Assembly: GCF_014268785.2 (NCBI RefSeq)
Contig: NZ_JABWRD020000002.1
Coordinates: 987,587 to 1,051,586, forward strand
Source of the DNA: Pseudomonas shirazensis
Lineage (GTDB): Bacteria > Pseudomonadota > Gammaproteobacteria > Pseudomonadales > Pseudomonadaceae
Direction of reading: 5' to 3'
Length of the DNA: 64,000 bases
The notes beneath the pieces were generated by a model that worked only from the letters and a program-made list of their open reading frames with translations, was not told where the DNA came from and did not search any database. Position 1 is the first letter of the stretch, and each line of letters opens with the position of its first letter. The position numbers were made by a program, and so were the translations under genes. Below are positions 1 to 8,151 of the stretch, in pieces.

Positions 1-1
1 A

Positions 2-1153
2 TCCGGTGTGCAAAAAGACCTGAAGAGCACCGAAACCGACATCGGTAACCTGGAAAAGCAGGTGGAGGCCCTGCAGCAAGAACTAAAAAAGACCGAGGGC
101 GAACTGGAGCGCCTTGATACCGAGAAAAAAAAACTCCAGTCCGCCCGCACTGAACAACAAGGCCTGATTGCCAGTCAGGCCCGCTCGGCCTATCAGAACA
201 ACGGCCGCGAGGAATACCTGAAACTGCTGCTCAACCAGCAGAACCCAGAGAAATTCGCCCGCACCCTCACCTATTACGATTACCTGAGCAAGGCGCGTAT
301 GGAGCAGTTGCGCGTGTTCAACGAGACCCTGCGTCAATTGGCCAATGTCGAGAAGGACATTGCCAGCCAGCAGGCACAGTTGCTCGCCCAGAGCGGCAAC
401 CTCGACAGCCGCCGGCAGGAGCTCGAAGCCGAGCGCGACAAGCGCAAGGCGGTATTGGCCAAGCTCAACAGCGACTTGAAGCAGCGCGACCAGAAGCTGC
501 AAGCCCGCGAGCAGGACCAGGCCGAGCTGGGCAAGGTGCTCAAGACCATCGAAGAAACCCTCGCGCGCCAGGCCCGCGAAGCTGAAGAGGCGCGGCAAAA
601 AGCCCTGATCGCTCAGCGCGAAGCCGAACAACGCCGCCAGCAGGAGGCCTTGGCCGCACGCCAGGCCCCAGCCGAGGCGCCGGCCGAGCCACCGAAAAAG
701 GCCCTGACCACCCTCGGTCCGATGGTTTCCGGCGATGGCGCCAGCTATGGCGGTGCATTTTCTGCAGCGCGGGGCAAACTTCCATGGCCAGTCAATGGTC
801 GATTGCTGGCACGCTTCGGTGATGCCCGTGGTGGTGATGCCCGCGCCAAATGGGATGGCGTGATGATCAGCGCCAGCAGTGGCACCCAGGTTCGCGCAGT
901 GCACGGCGGCCGAGTGGTATTTGCCGATTGGTTGCGTGGGGCTGGACTTCTGGTCATTCTCGACCATGGTAATGGCTATCTGAGCTTGTATGGCCACAAT
1001 CAACGCCTGCTCAAGAGCGCCGGTGATGTGGTCAAGGCTGGGGAAGCCATATCCACCGTGGGTGACAGCGGTGGCCAGGAAAGCGCAGGTCTGTACTTTG
1101 CCATTCGTCAGCAGGGCCGCCCGAGCGACCCGGCGCAATGGTGTCGTGGCTAG
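2..1153 (+). CDS. envC: EnvC-type murein hydrolase activator (5' end missing)
   Basis: The frame is open to the left edge, so the start codon and signal peptide lie outside the window; GTG at 8 is probably internal. The N-terminal half is a long charged coiled coil rich in Lys, Glu, Gln and Arg. An Ala/Pro hinge follows near residues 215-235, then a C-terminal LytM/M23 fold. The zinc ligands of active M23 endopeptidases are degenerate: the usual HxGxD is replaced by a KWDGVM segment and the C-terminal HLHFE by LYFAIR, while GYLSLYGH is kept. That pattern is typical of EnvC, a periplasmic factor that does not cut peptidoglycan itself but activates AmiA/AmiB amidases at the septum. The ctpA gene follows after 74 nt on the same strand, probably in one operon. 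Family call is confident; the activator role is inferred from the missing ligands. Confidence 0.9.
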   Translation, partial: SGVQKDLKSTETDIGNLEKQVEALQQELKKTEGELERLDTEKKKLQSARTEQQGLIASQARSAYQNNGREEYLKLLLNQQNPEKFARTLTYYDYLSKARMEQLRVFNETLRQLANVEKDIASQQAQLLAQSGNLDSRRQELEAERDKRKAVLAKLNSDLKQRDQKLQAREQDQAELGKVLKTIEETLARQAREAEEARQKALIAQREAEQRRQQEALAARQAPAEAPAEPPKKALTTLGPMVSGDGASYGGAFSAARGKLPWPVNGRLLARFGDARGGDARAKWDGVMISASSGTQVRAVHGGRVVFADWLRGAGLLVILDHGNGYLSLYGHNQRLLKSAGDVVKAGEAISTVGDSGGQESAGLYFAIRQQGRPSDPAQWCRG

Positions 1154-1227
1154 GCATTTCAACTTATTTATGGTGGCTGCACCGAGGCTCCTGCGGGAGC
1201 GCCAACAGGATCAGGAGTTCGTTCGAC

Positions 1228-2544
1228 ATGCTGCACTCGCCTCGCCTCACCCAACTGGCCCTGACCGTCGCCCTGGCGATCGGCGCGCCCCTGGCCCATG
1301 CCGCCGAGCCGGCCAAGCCAGCCGCAACGCCAGCTCCCGAGGCCACGGCGAAGTCGCCGCTGCCGCTGGAAGAGCTGCGCACCTTTGCCGAAGTCATGGA
1401 CCGCATCAAAGCGGCATATGTCGAACCGGTGGACGACAAGACCCTGCTGGAGAACGCCATCAAGGGCATGCTCAGCAACCTTGACCCGCACTCGGCCTAC
1501 CTCGGCCCGGAAGACTTCCAGGAACTGCAGGAAAGCACCAGCGGCGAATTCGGCGGCCTGGGCATCGAAGTGGGCATGGAAGACGGTTTCGTCAAAGTTG
1601 TCTCGCCAATCGACGACACCCCGGCGTCGCGTGCCGGTATCGAAGCCGGCGACCTGATCGTCAAGATCAACGGCGCGCCGACCCGTGGCCAGAGCATGAC
1701 CGAAGCGGTCGACAAGATGCGCGGCAAGATCGGCGACAAGATCACCCTGACCCTGGTCCGCGATGGCGGCACGCCGTTTGACGTGACCCTCGCCCGTGCG
1801 GTCATTCAGGTCAAGAGCGTCAAGAGCCAGCTGCTGGAAAGCGGCTACGGTTATATCCGCATCACCCAGTTCCAGGTCAAGACCGGCGAAGAAGTCGGCA
1901 AGGCCCTGGCCAAGCTGCGCAAGGACAACGGCAAGAAGCTGCGCGGGGTCGTGCTCGACCTGCGCAACAACCCCGGCGGCGTGTTGCAGTCGGCGGTCGA
2001 AGTGGCCGACCACTTCCTGACCAAAGGTTTGATCGTCTACACCAAAGGCCGCATCGCCAACTCCGAGCTGCGCTTCTCGGCCGACCCGGCCGACGCCAGT
2101 GAAGGCGTACCGCTGGTGGTGCTGATCAACGGCGGCAGTGCCTCGGCTTCGGAGATCGTCGCCGGCGCCCTGCAAGACCAGAAGCGCGGCGTGCTGATGG
2201 GCACCGACAGCTTCGGTAAAGGATCGGTGCAGACTGTGCTGCCGCTGGCCAACGACCGCGCCCTGAAGCTCACCACCGCGCTGTACTTCACCCCCAACGG
2301 CCGCTCGATCCAGGCCCAGGGCATCGTCCCCGATATCGAAGTGCGCCAGGCCAAGCTCACTGCCGAGGCCGACACCGAGAACTTCAAGGAAGCCGACCTG
2401 CAAGGTCACCTCGGCAACGGCAACGGCGGCGCCGACCGCCCGACCGGCAGCAGCAAGCGCAAAGAGCGCCCGCAGGATGATGACTTCCAGCTGAGCCAGG
2501 CACTGAGCCTGCTCAAAGGCCTGAACATCACCAAGGGCGAATGA
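1228..2544 (+). CDS. ctpA: Carboxyl-terminal processing protease (S41 family)
   Basis: 438 aa. The chosen ATG at 1228 is preceded by an AGGAGT ribosome-binding site and gives a clean Sec signal peptide (about residues 1-25, ending AHA). In-frame GTG at 1138 would overlap envC and add non-signal sequence. A PDZ domain lies around residues 105-190 and the S41 catalytic core follows. The catalytic Ser is in GGSASASEIV (S304 region) and the Lys in SFGKGSVQ (K331), the Ser-Lys dyad of Prc/Ctp proteases. A hydrophilic, Gly-rich insert precedes the C-terminus. In P. aeruginosa the equivalent gene beside envC is CtpA, a periplasmic protease that degrades peptidoglycan cross-link hydrolases with a lipoprotein partner. 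That role fits the position between two envelope genes but is inferred here. Confidence 0.95.
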   Translation: MLHSPRLTQLALTVALAIGAPLAHAAEPAKPAATPAPEATAKSPLPLEELRTFAEVMDRIKAAYVEPVDDKTLLENAIKGMLSNLDPHSAYLGPEDFQELQESTSGEFGGLGIEVGMEDGFVKVVSPIDDTPASRAGIEAGDLIVKINGAPTRGQSMTEAVDKMRGKIGDKITLTLVRDGGTPFDVTLARAVIQVKSVKSQLLESGYGYIRITQFQVKTGEEVGKALAKLRKDNGKKLRGVVLDLRNNPGGVLQSAVEVADHFLTKGLIVYTKGRIANSELRFSADPADASEGVPLVVLINGGSASASEIVAGALQDQKRGVLMGTDSFGKGSVQTVLPLANDRALKLTTALYFTPNGRSIQAQGIVPDIEVRQAKLTAEADTENFKEADLQGHLGNGNGGADRPTGSSKRKERPQDDDFQLSQALSLLKGLNITKGE

Positions 2545-2551
2545 TCCGCTG

Positions 2552-3316
2552 ATGCGTTATCTGCTGTTGACCTTGTTCTGCCTGCTGACCGGCGCCGCCC
2601 ATGCGGCGCCGGCCAAGGCTTACATGAGCATCATCATCGACGACCTTGGCCAGAGCATCGAGCGCGACCAGCGCACCCTTGCCCTGCCCGGCCCGGTGAC
2701 CATGGCAGTGATGCCTGATACCCCGCACGCCAGCGACTTCGCCCGCCAGGCCCATAAAGCCGGCAAGACGGTGATCCTGCACATGCCGATGGACCCGGCC
2801 ACCGGCCCATATGCCTGGCACCCCGGCCTACCGACCGAAGAGCTCGCCCGGCGCCTCGACGCAGCGTTGCTCAAGGTGCCGTTTGCCGCAGGCGTGAACA
2901 ATCATATGGGCAGCCGCATGACCGCTGAGCCAACTGCCATGGCCTGGTTGATGGCTGAGTTGCAGCGCCGTGACCTGTTCTTCGTCGACAGCCGCACCAG
3001 TGCCGCTACCGTGGCTGCCGCCAAGGCGCAGGAAGACTGCCTGGCACACGTGTCACGGGATGTATTTCTGGACGACGTGCGCACCAGCGAAGCCATCACC
3101 GCTCAGTTGCGTGAAGGCGTCGAGCTGGCCCGCAGGCAGGGCTCTGCTGTGCTGATTGGCCACCCTTACGCACAAACGCTGGAGGTTCTGGAAAGAGAAA
3201 TGCCCCGGCTCAAGAGCCAGGGCATCGAACTGATAGAGCTGCGCCAGATGATCGCCGTGCGCAGCAATCTGGCCATGCCTGCACATGGCAAGCAAGGCCG
3301 CTACAGCAATCGCTGA
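2552..3316 (+). CDS. Divergent polysaccharide deacetylase, YibQ family
   Basis: 254 aa, starting 7 nt after ctpA and so almost certainly cotranscribed. It has a Sec signal peptide (about residues 1-20, ending AHA), then a deacetylase-like core beginning YMSIIIDDLG. HMPMDP and NNHMGSRMT segments follow, and a C-terminal part with IGHPY. These match the divergent polysaccharide deacetylase (YibQ/DUF610) family, which keeps the NodB-like fold and usually sits downstream of envC and ctpA in gammaproteobacteria. Substrate unknown; an envelope role is inferred from the neighbours. The stop lies 3 nt from the end of the convergent gene at 3320, leaving no room for a separate terminator. Confidence 0.88.
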   Translation: MRYLLLTLFCLLTGAAHAAPAKAYMSIIIDDLGQSIERDQRTLALPGPVTMAVMPDTPHASDFARQAHKAGKTVILHMPMDPATGPYAWHPGLPTEELARRLDAALLKVPFAAGVNNHMGSRMTAEPTAMAWLMAELQRRDLFFVDSRTSAATVAAAKAQEDCLAHVSRDVFLDDVRTSEAITAQLREGVELARRQGSAVLIGHPYAQTLEVLEREMPRLKSQGIELIELRQMIAVRSNLAMPAHGKQGRYSNR

Positions 3317-3319
3317 AGC

Positions 3320-6300
3320 CTACTCGAACGGGATGATGCCGAGCACATCGGCCTTGGTCAGCTTGCCGCGGTAGATCTCCAATACCTCACTGTTCTGCGC
3401 TGCACGTAATTGAGCGTCGCGGCCCAACGCGCGCTGCGCCCAGGTTTTGAGGTGCCCGGCGACAAAATCAAGGTCAGCTGCGCCCTCGCTGGCGTAGTGG
3501 AAATGCGCCTCCCACAAGCCAATGCCTCGACCATGTCCGGACACGGCCAGCCGCTTGATTTCATAGATATCCAGGTAGTCGTTGCGCGGCAGCGGTCTGC
3601 GTTTGACGGTGCGTACAATAGTCAGTTGTTTCTGCTCGTGCAGGTACTTGAGCGCTCGTGCCGTTGGGTGAGTGGTGTTGAAGTAGATCGATCTGAGCAA
3701 GTCATCCTGGGTCGCCTGCAATGACTCGATGCCCGTTTCAAGGTCTTCATACAACGCTGCATCGCCTTCGCTGCGAGGCAGTGCTGCGAGCACCTCGCTG
3801 AGTTTTTCGCGGTGCAGCTCCAATACCGTGCTCAAGCCCAACGGCTCGTCAGATGAAACATAGCGCCGAGCGATCTTGACCACCGAATCCATCTCGTCCA
3901 ACAGCGCGCGTCCGCGTCGGCGGACACTGGCAAGCCCTTGCGTCGATGGGGAAGCTACGTCGAGCGGGTTGGACTCGGCGTCTTCGACCCATGTACTGTT
4001 CTGGCGTCTGAAAGTTTTCAAAACCTTGGAGTGGGAATCTCTTTGCTGGATAACCGACTCGCCATCGACCTGCACCTCCTCTCCCACCACGCTTCGGCCA
4101 CGGTGCGTGCGGACCACTCGACGTATGCCGCCACGCTTTGCATAGAGAGGCGTACGCACCCTCGGTACATCCGCCAGCTCAAGTTCACGCAGGTCGCTGG
4201 CAATCTCGATCCTGACCGAGTCCTTGAGCTTGCCCAGCGTCTGCTGGTATAGCCGCAGCTTGTCCGCTCGGATGACTCTCTTGCCCACGCTCAGCAAGTA
4301 ATCAGCCATACCTGCTGCTTCCTCGTAGGCATCCATTACACCGTTCAGGACTTCCAGCCGCTCGCTCAGCGCGAGGTCCCCACCCGCCAGCTCGGCGTGC
4401 GCAGCGCCAGCACTGGCCAACGCCGGGCCGTTGAGATAGTTCTGGTACTCGTTCAAGGTCGCTTCGTCGGCCCCACCAAGGCGATCCAGACTAAGCTCGG
4501 CAAGGTCCTGCAGCATACGGAATTCAAGGTCTACCGCGTTCGCTCGCCTTGCCTCGATGATCCGATTGAGCATCTGAACCTTGGTGTCTCTGCCGCCTTC
4601 CTCGGATTTGAAATGAATCGTGCTGTCCTTTAGCGTTTCCTCGAGCAGGGCGTCGAACGGCCCGGACAGTTCGATCAACTCCTGCTCCCACACCTGCACG
4701 CCCTCAAGCGCCTTGGTGAATTCCCGATAATGCTGGATTTCGGCCTCGGTTTCCGGGAGGACCAACAGCTGCTCCCTTTGCTCCTCAATGTCTTCGTCGT
4801 TGATCATGTCCGCCAGACGGTTGTAGTAATGCGCGCAGTTCTCGACCAGGCTGCGCCGAATATCGCTGCGCTGTCCGTCCAGCACCTGATCCAGCAATGG
4901 GTCAACGGACCTGACGGCAGTAATCTCGGTCAGAATGCGATCATGCTTGCGGTCTACCTCGATCAGTCGTTTATAGCCACCGACAACACGCTCGCTGTAG
5001 CGCTTCTGAAGGCTCCTGAGCAGCGCCAACTTGCTTACTTGAACGCTGTCCAGTGATGCCTCCTGTTCCAGATCAAGGATCAGCGCCTTGTTCTCGAACT
5101 CTTGCCTGATATATTTTTCAAGGTCTCGCCGCCGTGGTTCGCTGTCCACGATCAGCGCACTTTCCTGATTCTTGAGCAGAGTAAGCTGCTGCTTCTTGGT
5201 CTCCTGCAGGCGCTGAACGCGATTACGCGGCATACCGCCATCCAAGCGCAGCCGAGCATCGATACGCCACGCTCCGAACTCGCGCAGCAGCCACGGCCCG
5301 ACGGCGCCGTCCCGGCCTTCAATGCGTGCGCCTTCGGCGCTGAGCGCCACCGCGTAGATGTCCCCACGCAGCGACACATAATGCTGCCCGTCCTTGATGT
5401 ACAAGCCCTGTTCAGGGCCAGCACCCAGCGGCTGGATGCCGTTGAGCGATACAGCACTGCGCATCGCCAGCAAGGCCTGCCGCCGTTGAGGAGGCAGGAC
5501 ATTGAAGCCCTGCCCTCCACTGAAAGAAAAGTCCAGGTTCAGGCTGGCTTGGTTGAGCACCTCGCCAGGCAGGTAAACCTTGCCTTGGACTGGGCGAGTC
5601 ATCGCCGTGAATGCACCGTGGCCTGCGATTGTCGGCCCGCGCAACAGATCCAGCGGCGGTTGCTCTACGGGGACGGGCTCCTGCAACTGCGGCAACCGCG
5701 CATGCAGCAGCGCCATGCCGGCATTGAGGATCAGGTCGACAACCGCCGCTGAGCGCCCGAAGGGACTAGCTTGAGCCAACGCGGTGAGGTCATTGTCGAC
5801 GCTCTTGGCCAGTTGCACCATCCAGGCCACCACTGCTACCGGCCCGCGCAGTTGCAAGGTAATCAGGTCGAACAGCAACCAGGCACCTTCACACAGAATG
5901 GCCCAACGGCTCTCGGCATTCGACACACTCTGCCGGTCAGCCAGCTCCACCAGCAGGTCGCGGTTTGCTGCATACATCTTTGCGTCGACATCAATGCGCC
6001 AAAACTGCGGCCAGAGCGCAGGCGGTTGCACGCGCTCGGGCAGGAGCGAGGAATCGAAGATCGGCACACCCAGATGCGGCTCGGTAAATCCGCCGTGCGC
6101 ATACACGCTTCGAGCCTGTGGCAGGATCCACTCAAGGATGTCCTGCTGCAAGGCCATATCGGAACGAATCGCCTGCATCATCGCATCCAGACTGGCGAAC
6201 TCGCACACCGAGCGCGATGCATACAACGGCCGATATAGCACAACCACCGCAGGCTCGACGCAAAACAGCACATACATTCCACGCACCAGGTCGTAGTGCT

Positions 6301-7984
6301 CACTGCTGGGCTCGCGCCGAAATGCGAGTGGCATCAACATGCTGCCTGGCAACTGCTTGTCATCCAGCCCCCGGCAGTAATTGACCACGGCTTGCAGCGC
6401 GGCCTCACTCAGGCTACCTGCCAGCTTTGCCTGCAAGGCACTGAACAGGAAGGAACAACGCCATTCACGCGCGAAACGACTGACGCGCAGCTCACGCTGG
6501 GCCGGCTCATCCAGGCGGTCAGCGACATACACCGGATAATGAGCACCGATGTCGACACGCTGGATAAGTGCCTTGACGTACTCGACGTTCATCCAGTCCA
6601 TGATCAGTTGATCGTCCCGATGCTCGATCGCCGTCAGGGTAGCTCCGGCCAGCGAGCTCAAATTGCCTACGGCAAGCTGGGTAAGCGAAACCTTGCGCGT
6701 TTCAACCACCCCACCGCCAACACCCGCGCCCGCACCGCCTGGCACTCCCCTGGCCACGCTCAGGGTCAGCAACAGGTCATCCGCAAAGTAATTGGCGTCG
6801 ATCGGATGATCACTCAACATCTGCTCACGCAAACGCTGGCTGGCGTAGCCATGCAGGTCAAGAATGCCATCAAGTGCAGCGATACCGTCGGAGTCAGCCT
6901 GCGCCAAGGCCAGCTCGAACAGGCCACACTGGTAGGCAAAGCTGTCCTCGGAAGACGCTCTATTCAGTCCTGGAGGCAGGCTCAGTTTGGTATTGCCAAC
7001 GTTGGAATAGGCCGGGATGAAGAAGCTGGCAGGGTCGCTCAGCGAGGCATATGCCTGCTCAAGCGCGCCGACATCTGCCAGCAAGGCGGGGCGCAGCCGC
7101 GACAGCGTCGCCAGGAGAATATCCAGCAACATTGCCGCCTGCTGCACAAAGCAGTCGCCCTCCAACGCAAAGCGGTGCCAGGTCATGGCCTCGAAGCGGT
7201 AACGCACGCCGAGCTCGTCGGCAAGCGCAGCAGCAAACTCGTCGAACGAGTCGAATGCACGGATGATCCCCGAGGGCGCGCACCACATAAGGGACTCGCG
7301 CTCGTCCCATTGCGCCTGAATCAGCAGGTTTGGCAATGTCTCGCTGAAGGTAGCCCCGCCAATGTCCAGTTCGACCTGCACCAGATACACACCGGACGGC
7401 ACATTGCCGCGTGCCAGCAGCTCGCGCACGCACTGCGCCTGCTGTTCGTCCAGCGCCTGCCAGGGCAAGTTGCAGAGTAGCGCCGATTTGAGCAGTTGCT
7501 GCAGCCAGCTCAGGTGGTCGACGCCCATGCTGCCAGTCGCCCGCCAATAGTCGACCTGGGCCTGACAGAAGTCATCTGGCAACTGCCTAACCAGTTCGTC
7601 GAAGGCTGTCTGCAGCCGCTCAGGCTTTATGACATCGCCCTCGCCGGTGGTCATGGAGTCTTCGATCGCATAAAAGCGCCTACCCGGTTCCAGGCAGAAG
7701 TACTGGGCAACGTTGTCTACCGGCGACAAGTCCAGCAACTTGCCGTCAATCAGCGCTTGCAGCACCAGGTCGACCAGCGACCGGAGAGGAAGTCCAGGTG
7801 TCATCAGCATCAGCCCTTCAGCTGAATGCATGTCAGGTCTGGCAGTCTTGAGAATGGGATGGTGTTCGATCAAGAGTTGCATGATCCGCTCAGCCGCGAT
7901 CTGGCGCAGGCCAGGGCGGTTGGCGAATTGAGCAGCTACGCTGGCGTGGAAATCAAAAGCTGTTGCGGATGGGTTGCTGGGCAT
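3320..7984 (-). CDS. Giant dermonecrotic-toxin-type (DUF6543) protein
   Basis: 1554 aa, with ATG at 7984 and AGGAAAG upstream. There is no signal peptide. The N-terminal 700 or so residues resemble the dermonecrotic-toxin/DUF6543 module found in large Pseudomonas proteins (an IMQLLIEHHPILKTARPD stretch, then a long alpha-helical region). A middle region carries a processing-like stretch around GKVYLPGEVLNQASL. Residues about 890-1250 are strongly charged and helical, probably coiled coil. The last 84 residues form a distinct module with LWEAHFHYAS (His 1494 and 1496) and GHLKTWAQR (His 1511), recalled as recurring at the end of this family. Likely a secreted or contact-delivered effector, but no secretion signal, VgrG, Rhs or immunity gene is adjacent. 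It stands alone between yibQ and betT, pointing left. Function not established. Confidence 0.8.
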   Translation of the reverse strand: MPSNPSATAFDFHASVAAQFANRPGLRQIAAERIMQLLIEHHPILKTARPDMHSAEGLMLMTPGLPLRSLVDLVLQALIDGKLLDLSPVDNVAQYFCLEPGRRFYAIEDSMTTGEGDVIKPERLQTAFDELVRQLPDDFCQAQVDYWRATGSMGVDHLSWLQQLLKSALLCNLPWQALDEQQAQCVRELLARGNVPSGVYLVQVELDIGGATFSETLPNLLIQAQWDERESLMWCAPSGIIRAFDSFDEFAAALADELGVRYRFEAMTWHRFALEGDCFVQQAAMLLDILLATLSRLRPALLADVGALEQAYASLSDPASFFIPAYSNVGNTKLSLPPGLNRASSEDSFAYQCGLFELALAQADSDGIAALDGILDLHGYASQRLREQMLSDHPIDANYFADDLLLTLSVARGVPGGAGAGVGGGVVETRKVSLTQLAVGNLSSLAGATLTAIEHRDDQLIMDWMNVEYVKALIQRVDIGAHYPVYVADRLDEPAQRELRVSRFAREWRCSFLFSALQAKLAGSLSEAALQAVVNYCRGLDDKQLPGSMLMPLAFRREPSSEHYDLVRGMYVLFCVEPAVVVLYRPLYASRSVCEFASLDAMMQAIRSDMALQQDILEWILPQARSVYAHGGFTEPHLGVPIFDSSLLPERVQPPALWPQFWRIDVDAKMYAANRDLLVELADRQSVSNAESRWAILCEGAWLLFDLITLQLRGPVAVVAWMVQLAKSVDNDLTALAQASPFGRSAAVVDLILNAGMALLHARLPQLQEPVPVEQPPLDLLRGPTIAGHGAFTAMTRPVQGKVYLPGEVLNQASLNLDFSFSGGQGFNVLPPQRRQALLAMRSAVSLNGIQPLGAGPEQGLYIKDGQHYVSLRGDIYAVALSAEGARIEGRDGAVGPWLLREFGAWRIDARLRLDGGMPRNRVQRLQETKKQQLTLLKNQESALIVDSEPRRRDLEKYIRQEFENKALILDLEQEASLDSVQVSKLALLRSLQKRYSERVVGGYKRLIEVDRKHDRILTEITAVRSVDPLLDQVLDGQRSDIRRSLVENCAHYYNRLADMINDEDIEEQREQLLVLPETEAEIQHYREFTKALEGVQVWEQELIELSGPFDALLEETLKDSTIHFKSEEGGRDTKVQMLNRIIEARRANAVDLEFRMLQDLAELSLDRLGGADEATLNEYQNYLNGPALASAGAAHAELAGGDLALSERLEVLNGVMDAYEEAAGMADYLLSVGKRVIRADKLRLYQQTLGKLKDSVRIEIASDLRELELADVPRVRTPLYAKRGGIRRVVRTHRGRSVVGEEVQVDGESVIQQRDSHSKVLKTFRRQNSTWVEDAESNPLDVASPSTQGLASVRRRGRALLDEMDSVVKIARRYVSSDEPLGLSTVLELHREKLSEVLAALPRSEGDAALYEDLETGIESLQATQDDLLRSIYFNTTHPTARALKYLHEQKQLTIVRTVKRRPLPRNDYLDIYEIKRLAVSGHGRGIGLWEAHFHYASEGAADLDFVAGHLKTWAQRALGRDAQLRAAQNSEVLEIYRGKLTKADVLGIIPFE

Positions 7985-8151
7985 GGCGGCACTTTCCTGA
8001 TGAGAAAAGGCTCAACCTAACGCGTAGTGGAGGGTGCTCCGGTGTTAGTTATTGCTGGGGTCGACACTGCGCCATCAGGCAGTTGGCGCAACAACGAAAC
8101 AGACCCTGTCCAATGGACAAGGCCTGTTTCAAGCAAAGCTGCGCACGTGCC
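7985..8151. other. Intergenic: toxin promoter side and betT 3' end
   Basis: 167 nt between two leftward genes. It holds the betT terminator hairpin (listed separately) and the ribosome-binding site of the DUF6543 gene. I see no strong sigma70 promoter for that gene. Confidence 0.5.
8096..8130 (-). terminator. Long hairpin downstream of betT
   Basis: Inverted repeat whose arms are GAAACAG-CCTGTC on one side and GACA-GGCCTGTTTC on the other, closed by a 3-5 nt loop. Read on the minus strand it follows the betT stop by about 22 nt and is followed by a short T-rich stretch (GTTGTTG). It should end betT transcription before the downstream toxin-like gene. Confidence 0.6.
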
